Below are positions 43,202 to 52,667 of a DNA stretch of 64,000 bases, piece after piece. This DNA comes from Sphingomonadales bacterium. GTDB lineage: Bacteria > Pseudomonadota > Alphaproteobacteria > Sphingomonadales > Sphingomonadaceae. The position numbers were made by a program, and so were the translations under genes. How positions within the stretch are numbered: position 1 is the first letter of the stretch; each line of letters starts with the position of its first letter. The notes under the pieces were generated by a model that saw only the letters and a program-made list of their open reading frames with translations, had not been told where the DNA came from and did no database searches. Location: contig JADJGU010000005.1 in NCBI GenBank assembly GCA_016707885.1, forward strand, positions 1 through 64,000. Reading direction: 5' to 3'.

Positions 43202-45466
43202 ATGGCAACAGCGCCCGTTGATATCCCGCAAATCGCAAAGAGCCGGTTCCGGCAACGCTTGTCGTCAGTTGCCGAATGGATGGGGCACGCCAAGCAAATC
43301 CGGTTTCTGGAAGTCGGCAGCGTCTTGTTGTTGCTGGCGATGGCCATAGCCACTGCCTTTGTTCTGACGCAGCAGGGGCCGCAATCCGAGCCGCTGTCAC
43401 CACCTGTTGCCGCCGCATTGCTGGTGGCTAATCTTTTGCCAGCGACAAGCCTGCTGATGCTGGCGGGCAGGCGGCTTGCAATACAGCGTGCCAAGAGCGA
43501 CGGTGAGGGTGAGGGATCACTTCACGTCCGCCTTGTGCTGATTTTCTCGCTGCTGGCGGCAGGCCCGGCATTGCTTCTGGCGATTTTTGCCTCGGTGCTG
43601 TTCCAGAGCGGGGTGCAGTTCTGGTTTTCCAATTCGGCCCAGGGCATGCTGGAAAACGCCGGCGCGTTGGCGCAGGGCTATTATGAAGAAAAGCTGCGCG
43701 ATGTGGGCGATGAAACCGTCGCGATGGCGGGTGATATTCGCTATGGCCTTGAACAGACGCAACCGAACAACCCGCAGTTCCTGAGCTTTTACTATGATCA
43801 GGTGCTACGCAGAAAACTCAGTGAGTCTGCAATTGTCACGGTGGGTGAAGACGGCGTTCAGCGCACGACCATCGTTGCGTCGAGTGAAACGCGCAAATCA
43901 GACTGGATCAGTCCTGCCGACCTGAAACGTCTGAATTCGGGCGAGGATCTGATTGTGACGGCCCAACCCGACCGGATCGTCGCGGTCAACCGGCTGTTCG
44001 ACAAGCCGAAAACCTATTTATATGCCAGTCGCACGGTCAACGTCCCGTCCTTCACCTTGGGCGAGAAAGCGCAAAGCGTGCTGGCTGATTACCGCGAGAT
44101 GGAGTCGCGATCACGCTATCTGCAACTCCAGTTCAACGCACTGCTCTATATCGTTTCATTGCTGATTATCGGCATAGCCGTCTGGGTTGCCCTGCTCGTG
44201 GCTGACCGTCTTGTCCAACCCGTCAACCGTTTGGTGCTCGCCGCCCAGCGCATTGCCGACGGTGATCTGACGGTGCGCGTCAACGACGATGATATAAGGA
44301 AAGACGAAGTCGGTTTTCTTGCCCGGTCGTTCAACCGCATGACCGAAAGGCTCGAAAACCAGACGTCGAACATTCTCAACGCCAACAAGCAATTGGAAGA
44401 CCGTCGCAGCTTTATCGAAACCATTCTGGAATCGGTGTCCGCTGCTATTGTCAGCGTTGACCCCGCGGGCGCGATTCGCCTCGCGAACAAAACGGCTGAA
44501 ACTATTCTATCAACTGACGGTAAATCCATAGTCGGCGAACGGTTCGACAGCGTCGCGCCGCATCTTGCCGAACTGATATTGGAGGGCCGCAATCAGGCCG
44601 TGGTTCAGGTCGGCGATGGCACCGAACCCAGAACCTTTGCCGTCAAGATCGCAAAGGGGGAAGGCGGGCAGGTTGTCACCTTTGAAGACATCACCCGTCA
44701 ACTGTCTGACCAGCGGCAGGCCGCATGGTCAGACGTCGCCAGGCGTATCGCGCATGAGATCAAGAACCCGCTGACCCCCATTCAATTGGCGGCGGAGCGA
44801 TTGCGTCGCCGGTTCGGCAAGCAAGTGGATGAAGGCAACGAGATTTTCGAACAATTGACCGGAACCATCATCCGCCAGGTTGGCGACCTCAGAAATATCG
44901 TCGACGAATTTTCGTCCTTCGCCCGCATGCCGAAACCGGTTTTCCGCGAGGAGAATCTGTCGGACATTGTCGGCCATGCTGTATTTCTGTTTGAAGTGTC
45001 GCACACCGACATAAGCTTCGATTTTGCACAGGCAGGCAAGCCGTTTCCAATGTTGGCCGATCGCAGGCAGCTGGGACAGGCGGTTACCAATATCCTGAAA
45101 AATGCGGCTGAATCGATCCGCGAGAATCAGGATAGAGACGGCATCAACCCGAAAGGCCAGATTCGGGTTCAGATCGAGTCCGACCCTCGTAAAATGCGCG
45201 TGTCATTCGCCGACAATGGCAAAGGCTTGCCCGACGAACGTGATCGCATCGTGGAGCCTTATGTCACCACCCGGACAACCGGTTCGGGGCTTGGTTTGGC
45301 GATCGTCAAGAAGATCGTCGAAGAACATCAGGGTGAGCTTGTGCTTGAAGATAACCCCGAAGGCGGCGCTGTTGTCACCATGTGTTTCGACCTTGAGCTT
45401 TTACAGCAATTTGGCGGGGCGCATTCCATTCATGAAGAGCAGACAAAACCGGAGCGGACTGACTGA
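43202..45466 (+). CDS. ntrY: Membrane sensor kinase NtrY
   Basis: 754 residues. Three helices near the N-terminus (FLEVGSVLLLLAMAIATAFVL, VAAALLVANLLPATSLLML, LVLIFSLLAAGPALLLAIFASVLF), a periplasmic region to about 300, a fourth helix (LLYIVSLLIIGIAVWVALLVA), HAMP, PAS (ILESVSAAIVSVDPAG), the His box AHEIKNPLTPIQLAAERL, and ATP boxes (FADNGKGLPD, GSGLGLAIVKKIVEEH). NtrY works with NtrX in nitrogen and redox sensing. It overlaps ntrX by one base (TGATG). Confidence 0.94.
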   Translation: MATAPVDIPQIAKSRFRQRLSSVAEWMGHAKQIRFLEVGSVLLLLAMAIATAFVLTQQGPQSEPLSPPVAAALLVANLLPATSLLMLAGRRLAIQRAKSDGEGEGSLHVRLVLIFSLLAAGPALLLAIFASVLFQSGVQFWFSNSAQGMLENAGALAQGYYEEKLRDVGDETVAMAGDIRYGLEQTQPNNPQFLSFYYDQVLRRKLSESAIVTVGEDGVQRTTIVASSETRKSDWISPADLKRLNSGEDLIVTAQPDRIVAVNRLFDKPKTYLYASRTVNVPSFTLGEKAQSVLADYREMESRSRYLQLQFNALLYIVSLLIIGIAVWVALLVADRLVQPVNRLVLAAQRIADGDLTVRVNDDDIRKDEVGFLARSFNRMTERLENQTSNILNANKQLEDRRSFIETILESVSAAIVSVDPAGAIRLANKTAETILSTDGKSIVGERFDSVAPHLAELILEGRNQAVVQVGDGTEPRTFAVKIAKGEGGQVVTFEDITRQLSDQRQAAWSDVARRIAHEIKNPLTPIQLAAERLRRRFGKQVDEGNEIFEQLTGTIIRQVGDLRNIVDEFSSFARMPKPVFREENLSDIVGHAVFLFEVSHTDISFDFAQAGKPFPMLADRRQLGQAVTNILKNAAESIRENQDRDGINPKGQIRVQIESDPRKMRVSFADNGKGLPDERDRIVEPYVTTRTTGSGLGLAIVKKIVEEHQGELVLEDNPEGGAVVTMCFDLELLQQFGGAHSIHEEQTKPERTD

Positions 45467-46863
45467 TGGCACTTGATGTTCTGATTGTTGATGACGAGGC
45501 CGATATTCGGGAACTGGTCGCGGGCGTGTTGTCCGACGATGGTTATGAAACCCGTACCGCCGCGACATCCGAAGAGGCGCTTGCTGCGTTCGACGAACGG
45601 CTGCCGTCGCTGGTGCTGCTCGACGTCTGGCTTCGTGGTTCATCCATGGATGGGCTCGAGCTGCTCAAAAAAATGAAGGCGCGCGATGCCAATGTGCCGA
45701 TGATCGTGTTTTCCGGGCATGGCAATATCGACACTGCGGTGGCGGCGATTTCGTCGGGCGCGGTTGATTTCCTTGAAAAGCCGTTCGAAGCCGAAAAGCT
45801 GCTGCACCTGGTGGCGCGTGCCACAGAAACCCAGCGGTTGCGGGCGGAAAATGCAACTTTGCGAGCACTTGTCGGGCAGGCAGAAGAGCTAACCGGATCG
45901 TCCACGTCAATCAACGCAGTTCGTGCGACGCTGAAAAAAGTTGCTGGGACGGGCAGCAGGTTGCTGATTACCGGGCCCGCTGGTGTTGGCAAGGAAGTGG
46001 CGGCACGGTTGCTACACAGCTGGAGCTCTCGTGCCGAGGCCCCGTTTGTTACCGTAAGTTCAGCGCGCCTTTCGCCCGAACGGTTTGAAGAAGAGCTGTT
46101 CGGCGTCGAGGAAAATGGCGAACTGCTGAATGCAGGCATGCTTGAGCGCGCGCACGGCGGAACCTTGTTCCTTGATGAAGTGGCCGATATGCCTTGGACG
46201 ACGCAGGGCAAGATACTGCGTGTACTGACCGAGCAGAGCTTTGTGCGCGTTGGTGGCAACCGACCCGTTCGCGTCGACGTGCGCTTCGTATCGGCAACCG
46301 CGCGCGACTTGACCGACGAGATTGCGGCTGGCCGCTTCCGGGAAGATCTCTATTACCGGTTGAATGTTGTGCCAGTGGGTATCCCGCCGTTGTCGGAGCG
46401 AAGAGAGGATATTCCGCTACTTGCACAGCATTATGCGGCGCGCTTCGCGGTAGAGCATCGTGTCCCGGCGCCGATGTTGTCCGACGATGCGCTAGCGGCG
46501 TTGCAGGCATGCGAGTGGCCCGGCAATGTCCGGCAGTTGCGCAATGTCATTGAACGCACGATCATATTGGCCCCTGCTGACAGGATTCATCAGATAGACG
46601 TGGATATGCTGCCCGCTGAGGTCAGCGGAGGCGGAGTGTCGGTTCTCAGCCCGGCGTCGTCATTGATGGGCTCGCCATTGCGCGAGGCGCGTGAAGCCTT
46701 TGAGCGCGAATATTTGCAGGTTCAGATACGACGCTTTTCAGGCAATATATCGAAGACCGCAACATTTGTCGGAATGGAGCGTTCGGCATTACACCGCAAA
46801 CTCAAACTGCTTGGCATCGCTGTCCGCAAAAATGGCGAGGATGTTCTGGATGAAGAAGATTGA
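45466..46863 (+). CDS. ntrX: Response regulator NtrX
   Basis: 465 residues: receiver (VLIVDDEADIRELVAGVL, Asp in LVLLDVWLRGSSMDG), AAA+ domain with Walker A-like GPAGVGKE and Walker B GGTLFLDEVADM, and a C-terminal HTH (NISKTATFVGMERSALHRKLKLLGI). The sigma-54 contact loop GAFTGA seen in NtrC is missing: the region reads ELFGVEENGELLNAG. So it is probably not a classical sigma-54 activator, in line with what is known for NtrX of related alphaproteobacteria. Partner of NtrY. Confidence 0.94.
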   Translation: MALDVLIVDDEADIRELVAGVLSDDGYETRTAATSEEALAAFDERLPSLVLLDVWLRGSSMDGLELLKKMKARDANVPMIVFSGHGNIDTAVAAISSGAVDFLEKPFEAEKLLHLVARATETQRLRAENATLRALVGQAEELTGSSTSINAVRATLKKVAGTGSRLLITGPAGVGKEVAARLLHSWSSRAEAPFVTVSSARLSPERFEEELFGVEENGELLNAGMLERAHGGTLFLDEVADMPWTTQGKILRVLTEQSFVRVGGNRPVRVDVRFVSATARDLTDEIAAGRFREDLYYRLNVVPVGIPPLSERREDIPLLAQHYAARFAVEHRVPAPMLSDDALAALQACEWPGNVRQLRNVIERTIILAPADRIHQIDVDMLPAEVSGGGVSVLSPASSLMGSPLREAREAFEREYLQVQIRRFSGNISKTATFVGMERSALHRKLKLLGIAVRKNGEDVLDEED

Positions 46864-47017
46864 GCTTAGTTTTGGCAAGGAATGACCGCCTGTCGTCATT
46901 CTGACGCAATTTTCCTGTTCGCGGATGGCTTGCAACATGTTATGAATTGCGCATCATGGCTGCGTTCATGTGTTTGGTAATTTCTCCCGAAGCCCAAAAG
47001 CATAATAGGAAAGCATA

Positions 47018-47515
47018 ATGACTGAAAAAAATAACGGCCTCCAGGACATGTTCCTGAATTCGCTGCGCAAATCCAAAACGCCGGTAACGATGTTCCTTGT
47101 AAAGGGCGTAAAATTGCAGGGCGTAGTAACCTGGTTCGACAATTTTTCGGTGCTGCTACGCCGCGACGGGCAATCCCAGCTCGTTTACAAGCATAGCATA
47201 TCCACCATCATGCCCTCGCATTCTCCGGACCGCGCGCCTTTCGACCAGATGATGGCGAAAGCGACGCATCGCGCCGGGATGCTGCAGGATGTGTTCCTTT
47301 ATGCCATGCTCGACAAGCGCGAGAATGTGACAACATTTCTGGTCAACGGCGTGATGCTGCAAGGAGCGATCGCCGCCTATGACCTGTTCTCGCTGTTGCT
47401 GGAGCGCGATGGCGTTATGCAGCTTGTCTACAAGCATGCGGTATCCACGATCCAGCCTTTGCGCCCGGTCAACCTTGCGGAATATAACAAGGAAGCCGGC
47501 GAGGACGACGATTGA
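47018..47515 (+). CDS. hfq: Hfq with two tandem Sm domains
   Basis: 165 residues. The first Sm domain is a standard Hfq (LQDMFLNSLRKSKTPVTMFLVKGVKLQGVVTWFDNFSVLLRRDGQSQLVYKHSISTIMP). A second follows from residue about 87 (LQDVFLYAMLDKRENVTTFLVNGVMLQGAIAAYDLFSLLLERDGVMQLVYKHAVSTIQP), with the same YKHAVSTI end. Normal Hfq has one domain and about 80 residues and forms a hexamer; a tandem form could build a trimer of dimers. It chaperones sRNA-mRNA pairs. It overlaps hflX by four bases, the classic hfq-hflX pairing. Confidence 0.93.
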   Translation: MTEKNNGLQDMFLNSLRKSKTPVTMFLVKGVKLQGVVTWFDNFSVLLRRDGQSQLVYKHSISTIMPSHSPDRAPFDQMMAKATHRAGMLQDVFLYAMLDKRENVTTFLVNGVMLQGAIAAYDLFSLLLERDGVMQLVYKHAVSTIQPLRPVNLAEYNKEAGEDDD

Positions 47516-48834
47516 GCGTATTCAATCGCGGCCAAGAGGACGAGTTCGCCCGTGGCGCACGCGCTGTAATCGCCTATCCCGAATTGCCGGGGACAAGCGG
47601 TATTACCGCCGAATTCCGTCTCGAAGAAGCCGAAGGTCTGGCGGCAGCAATTGGCCTTAACATTATAGAAAAACGTCATTATCGCGTTCGCGCGCCAAAG
47701 GCTGCGACGCTGTTTGGCGGCGGGCAGGTTGACGAGATTGCCGAGCGCGTCGAAGCCTTGGAGGCTGACTTGCTAGTGGTCGATGGTTCGCTCTCGGCAA
47801 TCCAGCAGCGCAACTTAGAAGATCGCACCAAGGTCAAAGTCATTGACCGAACCGGACTGATCCTCGAAATTTTTGGCGAGCGGGCAGCAACGGCGGAAGG
47901 GCGCTTGCAGGTTGAACTCGCGCACCTTGATTATCAGGCGGGCCGTCTTGTGCGCAGTTGGACCCACCTTGAGCGTCAGCGCGGCGGTTTCGGATTTTTG
48001 GGCGGCCCCGGTGAAACGCAGATTGAAGCCGACCGGCGCATGATTCGGGATCGGATGGCGCGTTTGCGACGGGAGCTCGAACAGGTCCAGCGAACGCGCG
48101 GATTGCAGCGTGCCCGGCGCAAAAAGGCGCCTTGGCCCACCATTGCGCTTGTCGGCTATACCAACGCTGGCAAATCTACCCTGTTCAATCGGCTGACCAA
48201 AGCAGAGGTCTTGGCAGAGGATATGCTGTTCGCAACGCTCGACCCAACTTTGCGCGAAATCCGGCTTCCGGGAGTTGAAAAGGCGATATTGTCGGACACG
48301 GTTGGTTTTGTGTCGGACCTGCCAACACAGCTGGTTGCCGCTTTCCGAGCCACGCTTGAAGAGGTTACAACGGCTGACATCATCGTTCATGTCCGCGATA
48401 TTTCACACCCATCAACCGAGGCACAGCGCGATGATGTGCTGTCGATCTTGCGCGATCTTGGCATCGGCGGGGAAGGGGAGGGTCGGACCGTCCTCGAGCT
48501 TTGGAACAAAGTCGACTTGCTCGATGACGAAAGGCGGGATTATTTGCAGGGGCAGGCCGCGCGACAGGGCAATTGCTACCTCATTTCGGCCGAAAGCGGT
48601 GAAGGCGTCGAACAATTTCGTTCCGAACTGGCGGCATTGGTTGGTGCGGCAAACATAGTCCGGACGGTTCGCCTTAATGCCGAGGAAGGCCGCGTTATGG
48701 CGTGGTTGTATGAGCGCGGTGCGATCGTTGAAAAACGCGAAGAGCGCGAGAGTGTCATTCTCACGGTATCGCTGAGCGGCAGGAATTGGGGGCAGTTCGA
48801 AAAACAGTTCGGCAGTCTGGTGGAGATTATTTAG
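47512..48834 (+). CDS. hflX: GTPase HflX
   Basis: 440 residues. The HflX N-terminal domain (VVDGSLSAIQQRNLEDRTKVKVIDRTGLILEIFGERAATAEGRLQVELAHLDYQ, GGFGFLGGPGETQIEADRR) is followed by a GTPase domain: G1 GYTNAGKST, G3 DTVGF, G4 NKVD, G5 SAESGEG. It splits or rescues ribosomes under stress. The start is TTG at 47512, overlapping the hfq stop, with GAGG seven bases upstream. Its 3' end overlaps the convergent mazG by eight bases. Confidence 0.94.
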   Translation: MSVFNRGQEDEFARGARAVIAYPELPGTSGITAEFRLEEAEGLAAAIGLNIIEKRHYRVRAPKAATLFGGGQVDEIAERVEALEADLLVVDGSLSAIQQRNLEDRTKVKVIDRTGLILEIFGERAATAEGRLQVELAHLDYQAGRLVRSWTHLERQRGGFGFLGGPGETQIEADRRMIRDRMARLRRELEQVQRTRGLQRARRKKAPWPTIALVGYTNAGKSTLFNRLTKAEVLAEDMLFATLDPTLREIRLPGVEKAILSDTVGFVSDLPTQLVAAFRATLEEVTTADIIVHVRDISHPSTEAQRDDVLSILRDLGIGGEGEGRTVLELWNKVDLLDDERRDYLQGQAARQGNCYLISAESGEGVEQFRSELAALVGAANIVRTVRLNAEEGRVMAWLYERGAIVEKREERESVILTVSLSGRNWGQFEKQFGSLVEII

Positions 48835-49604
48835 CTGCGGTTTCTATTTTTGCGCGCCGCCAAAGAGCTTCTTTGGCATCGAGATCGAGTTTTTCAAATG
48901 CATCGCCAGCAATCGCTTCCATGCCACGGAAACGGCGTTCAAATTTTGCCGTAGCATCATTGAGAGCAACTTCGGCGTCGACGCCCAAATGACGACTGAT
49001 ATTGACCGCTGCAAAGAGAAGATCGCCGACTTCCTCATGCATTTCGGTTGCGGTCGTCGCGTCTCGAACTTCGTCGATTTCCTCGTCCAGTTTTTCAAAA
49101 GCACCTTCGACGCTCGGCCAGTCAAAACCGGTTCGGGCGGCGCGTTTCTGGATTTTCTGCGCCCGGAGCAAAGCTGGCAGTGCTTTGGCAACATCTGCCA
49201 TCGCACTTTTGTCTTCAGATTTTCCGTGCCGCTCAGCCTCCTTGATGGCTTCCCAATTGGCGACGACTTGCGCAGATCCGTCAATCGATCGGTCGCCGAA
49301 GATGTGCGGGTGGCGCCGTTCCATCTTGTCGCAAATGGCGTTGATTACGTCCTGCAGGCCAAAGTGTCCGGCTTCCTCGGCCATACGGCTGTGGAACACG
49401 ACCTGAAGCAGAAGATCGCCAAGCTCATCCTTCAATGCGGCCATGTCGTTGCGTTCGATCGCGTCAGCGACCTCATAAGGCTTCTTCGATTGTGTATGGC
49501 GCGATGGTCGCAAAATTCTGTTCAAGGTCCCAGGGGCAGCCGGAAACCGGCGTTCTCAGGCGCGCTATGACTTCGTAAAGGGAGGCAATTTCGGGCTGTG
49601 ACAT
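48827..49604 (-). pseudogene. mazG: Nucleoside triphosphate pyrophosphohydrolase MazG, frame broken once
   Basis: The first frame (from ATG 49604) reads MSQPEIASLYEVIARLRTP, GCPWDLEQNF and YTIEEA, the MazG N-terminus. The second frame (to 48827) continues YEVADAIERNDMAALKDELGDLLLQVVFHSRMAEE and includes the second MazG domain (EEVGDLLFAAVNISRHLGVDAEVALNDATAKFERRF). They join as EEAYEV if one T is removed from the AA pair (plus strand) at 49477-49478. MazG hydrolyses NTPs and may lower ppGpp. An ATG-less internal TTG at 49525 is the only start left in the second frame. A one-base error is the simplest explanation because the rest is intact. Confidence 0.88.
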
Positions 49605-49701
49605 GCTTGGCTGCTTTCACAAATATAAGAACGATAATATATATTATGTTAAGTAAAATGTTCTTCAGGTCCAAAGCGGGTTTGCCCAACGGCTCCCCCG
49701 T

Positions 49702-50301
49702 TCATGGTTTCAATTGCATGACGTCACCCGTGACGCTCCACGATCCGAAACTGTCGAGGAAGTTCATGCCGACCACATTGGTGTCGCCAAACTTGTCCGA
49801 GATAACCACATCGTGATCGTCGACCTGATATTCGCCAACGACGATGCTGGGTACTGTCGCGCTCGCCACTCTGATCCTGCCATTGGCCGTTTCAAGTTCT
49901 ATTGGTAACTTGCTTGAGTCTGACTTCAAGCCGATCTGGCGCGCCGTGTTGGCGTTAATCGCCGTTGTCGTTGCGCCGCTATCTACCATGAAGTCGACAT
50001 TCTGGTTATTGATCGCTGCACGCAGCCAGAAATGCCCATCATCCTGACGCACCAGTCTGATGCCTTGATCATCGCTGCTCTGCCTTGGCGCTCCGGTCAG
50101 TTCGCCTTTGATCCGTTCCCACGCCATCGACATTTCGGGACGAAAACTCATGAGGACAAAAGCGACCGCGAAAATACCCACCCAGGCTGCAATCATCTTC
50201 GCATATTGCTTCATCGGCAGGCGTCTGGCGATCAGACCTGATGCCATTAGGACCAGCAATAGGATTGCGTAGATCAGATATGGAGTATCTTCATTACTCA
50301 T
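49702..50301 (-). CDS. Membrane-anchored retropepsin-like aspartic protease
   Basis: 199 residues with two N-terminal hydrophobic segments (YLIYAILLLVLMASGLIA and MIAAWVGIFAVAFVLMSF) and a C-terminal domain with the active-site triad DSGATTT (in VDFMVDSGATTTAI) and the second Gly-x2-Phe flap region VVGMNFLDSFGSW. This is the TIGR02281/clan AA layout. It would cleave proteins in the periplasm as a dimer. It stands three bases after the tatD stop on the same strand. Confidence 0.88.
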   Translation of the reverse strand: MSNEDTPYLIYAILLLVLMASGLIARRLPMKQYAKMIAAWVGIFAVAFVLMSFRPEMSMAWERIKGELTGAPRQSSDDQGIRLVRQDDGHFWLRAAINNQNVDFMVDSGATTTAINANTARQIGLKSDSSKLPIELETANGRIRVASATVPSIVVGEYQVDDHDVVISDKFGDTNVVGMNFLDSFGSWSVTGDVMQLKP

Positions 50302-50304
50302 ATA

Positions 50305-51078
50305 TTACAAAGCTTTAGTGAACAGTTTGTAAAAATTATCTGATGTTTGTGCTGACACCAATTCCATGCTTGTCCCACGCAATTCTGCAACAAAGGCCGC
50401 TGTGCTCGCGACAAAGGCCGGTTCACAGGTTTTTCCGCGATGTGGAACGGGCGCGAGAAATGGGGAATCTGTTTCGACGAGCAGGCGATCCGCAGGAATT
50501 GTCGTGGCAATCTTCTGTAATTCAACCGCATTTTTGAACGTTACTATGCCCGACAAGGATATGTAGAACCCCAAATTCAGCGCGATCTCCGCAAATTCGG
50601 CGCTGGCGGTGAAACAGTGAATGACGCCAGTATAGGCACCCTTCCCCATTTCTTCGGTCAGGATCTGCGCAGTATCGGCCTCAGCATCACGCGTATGTAC
50701 GATAATCGGCAGCCCGGTTTCCCGCGCTGCTGCGATATGCGCTCGAAAGGAAGCACGCTGCTGTTCGCGATCGCTATGGTCGTAATAGTAATCGAGGCCG
50801 GTTTCCCCGATCGCAATGACACGCGGATGTGCTGCGCGGGCGACCAGTTTGGCGGTGTCGACGTCGGTATGCCCATCGGCTTCATGCGGGTGAATGCCGA
50901 CCGAGGCCCAGACATCGGGTTCCTTGCTAGCAAGCCCGATGACGTCATCCCATTCGCATTCGCGGGTCGAGATGTTGAGCATCGCGGTGACGCCCGCTGC
51001 GCGGGCATTTGCCAGCGTTTCGGACTGTCGCTCAACCAACCCCTTATAGTTCAGGTGGCAGTGTGAATCGACTAGCAT
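50305..51078 (-). CDS. tatD: TatD family DNase
   Basis: 257 residues with the metal motif DSHCHLN at the start, Glu in AIGETGLDYYYD, HTRDAEADT, and the final Asp in LLVETDSPFLAP. TatD enzymes are metal-dependent nucleases or hydrolases acting on DNA with 3' ends and on D-aminoacyl tRNA-like targets. The ATG at 51078 overlaps the expected metG stop as TGATG, so the two are coupled. Its 3' end is three bases before the protease gene stop region. Confidence 0.92.
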   Translation of the reverse strand: MLVDSHCHLNYKGLVERQSETLANARAAGVTAMLNISTRECEWDDVIGLASKEPDVWASVGIHPHEADGHTDVDTAKLVARAAHPRVIAIGETGLDYYYDHSDREQQRASFRAHIAAARETGLPIIVHTRDAEADTAQILTEEMGKGAYTGVIHCFTASAEFAEIALNLGFYISLSGIVTFKNAVELQKIATTIPADRLLVETDSPFLAPVPHRGKTCEPAFVASTAAFVAELRGTSMELVSAQTSDNFYKLFTKAL

Positions 51079-52645
51079 CAGGTCGTCTCTTCGTCCGCCG
51101 GAAGCTCCAGCCGGGGAATAGGCCCTGCGGCTGCTCAAGCCGGAAACCTGATTCTGCCAAGGGGGAATACCAATGGCTGGCGATGCCGTTGAAATTCCGC
51201 AATTCTGGCAGAATACCCATATTATCGAGCAGCTTGCTTGCGCCAGCCGGAATGATCGGTGATATCGCGACTGCCAGTTGCGCAATGCAAATGTACAGCG
51301 TTGCCAGCACCGTTTCCATGCGTTCAAAATCGGTCTTTTTGAGCGCCCAGGGCGCTTGTGCATCGATATAGGCATTGCAGGCGAAAACGGCGGCAATCCA
51401 AGCTTCAACAGCTTGGGACAAGGCGAGGCTTTCAAACGCTGCAGGAATTGTTTCGGAAATCGTTTTGCCGACAAGCTCGAACAGCGCTTCATCGTCTTTT
51501 GTATGGCCGTGGATTGCGGGCAGATAAGCATCGCAGTTTTTGAAAATCTGGCTCAAAGTCCTTTGTGCCAGATTGCCGAAACTGTTGGCCAGCTCCGCAT
51601 TGGAGCGGGTCACGATGGCCTCTTCGCTCCAGCTGCCGTCCTGTCCAAAATTGACTTCTCGCAGCAGGAAGTAACGAAACTGGTCGACACCGTAACGCTC
51701 GGCAAGTCCAAGGGGATCGGCTGCATTTCCGGCTGACTTGCCCATTTTAGCGCCATCGCGGGCCAGAATGAAGCCGTGGCCAAAGACCTGCTTTGGTAAC
51801 GGCAGACCTGCAGACATCAGGAAAGCGGGCCAATAAACCGCGTGAAATCGGACGATGTCCTTGCCGATGATATGGACATTTGCAGGCCAAAAGCGATTAA
51901 ACTCGCCATCCTTTGCCGGAAAGCCGATGCCCGACAGATAGGTGGTCAGTGCATCGACCCAGACGTACATCACATGGCCTGGAGACCCCGGCACAGGAAC
52001 ACCCCAGTCAAAACTGGTACGTGACACGCTCAGATCTTTGAGCCCGCCTTCGACAAAGCGCAGTACTTCGTTTTTGCGGCTTTCAGGGCGTATAAAGTCC
52101 GGATGATTGCTGTACAATTCCAGTAACTTGTCCTGATAGCGTGACAGGCGGAAGAACCAGCTTTCCTCGACTGTCCAATCAACAGGAGTTCCCTGCGGAG
52201 AGAGTTTCACACCCCCTTCCCCTTCGATCAGCTCCTCTTCGCCATAATAGGCTTCATCGCGGACCGAGTACCAGCCTTCGTAGCGATCGAGATACAGATC
52301 GCCGCTGGCTTCCATGGCTTTCCAGAGCGCGATGCTTGCCTCGTGATGGCGCGGGTCGCTAGTGCGCATGAAACAATCATAGGAAACATTAAGAGATTCG
52401 CACATTTCCTTGAAATAAGATGACATTTCATCAGCGAATTCGAGCGTTTCGCGACCAGCAGAGCGCGCCGTCTGCGCCATTTTCAGGCCATGTTCGTCGG
52501 TGCCTGTCACCAGCCGCACGTCACGACCCATCAGCCGCTGGAACCGGGCGATGGCATCGGTTGCAATCGCTTCATAGGCATGGCCGATATGCGGCTTTCC
52601 ATTGGGGTAAGCGATCGCGGTGGTGATGTAAAATGGATCAGACAT
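51044..52645 (-). CDS. metG: Methionine-tRNA ligase, C-terminal frame slip
   Basis: 533 residues as sequenced. The class-I motifs are YPNGKPHIGHAYE (HIGH) and AKMGKSAGN (KMSKS-like), and the tRNA-binding end is FNGIASHWYSPLAESGFRLEQPQGLF. After QGLFP the sequence reads a foreign tail (GWSFRRTKRRP...). If one C is added to the GGGG run (plus strand) at 51113-51116, the frame ends RLELPADEETT at a TGA that overlaps the tatD start (stop at 51078). So the true gene is probably 51078-52645, about 522 residues. The enzyme charges initiator and elongator tRNA-Met. The first four-fifths is unaffected. Confidence 0.9.
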   Translation of the reverse strand: MSDPFYITTAIAYPNGKPHIGHAYEAIATDAIARFQRLMGRDVRLVTGTDEHGLKMAQTARSAGRETLEFADEMSSYFKEMCESLNVSYDCFMRTSDPRHHEASIALWKAMEASGDLYLDRYEGWYSVRDEAYYGEEELIEGEGGVKLSPQGTPVDWTVEESWFFRLSRYQDKLLELYSNHPDFIRPESRKNEVLRFVEGGLKDLSVSRTSFDWGVPVPGSPGHVMYVWVDALTTYLSGIGFPAKDGEFNRFWPANVHIIGKDIVRFHAVYWPAFLMSAGLPLPKQVFGHGFILARDGAKMGKSAGNAADPLGLAERYGVDQFRYFLLREVNFGQDGSWSEEAIVTRSNAELANSFGNLAQRTLSQIFKNCDAYLPAIHGHTKDDEALFELVGKTISETIPAAFESLALSQAVEAWIAAVFACNAYIDAQAPWALKKTDFERMETVLATLYICIAQLAVAISPIIPAGASKLLDNMGILPELRNFNGIASHWYSPLAESGFRLEQPQGLFPGWSFRRTKRRPDASRFTLPPEL

Positions 52646-52667
52646 GCAAAGCCAATAGCAAGAGGGG

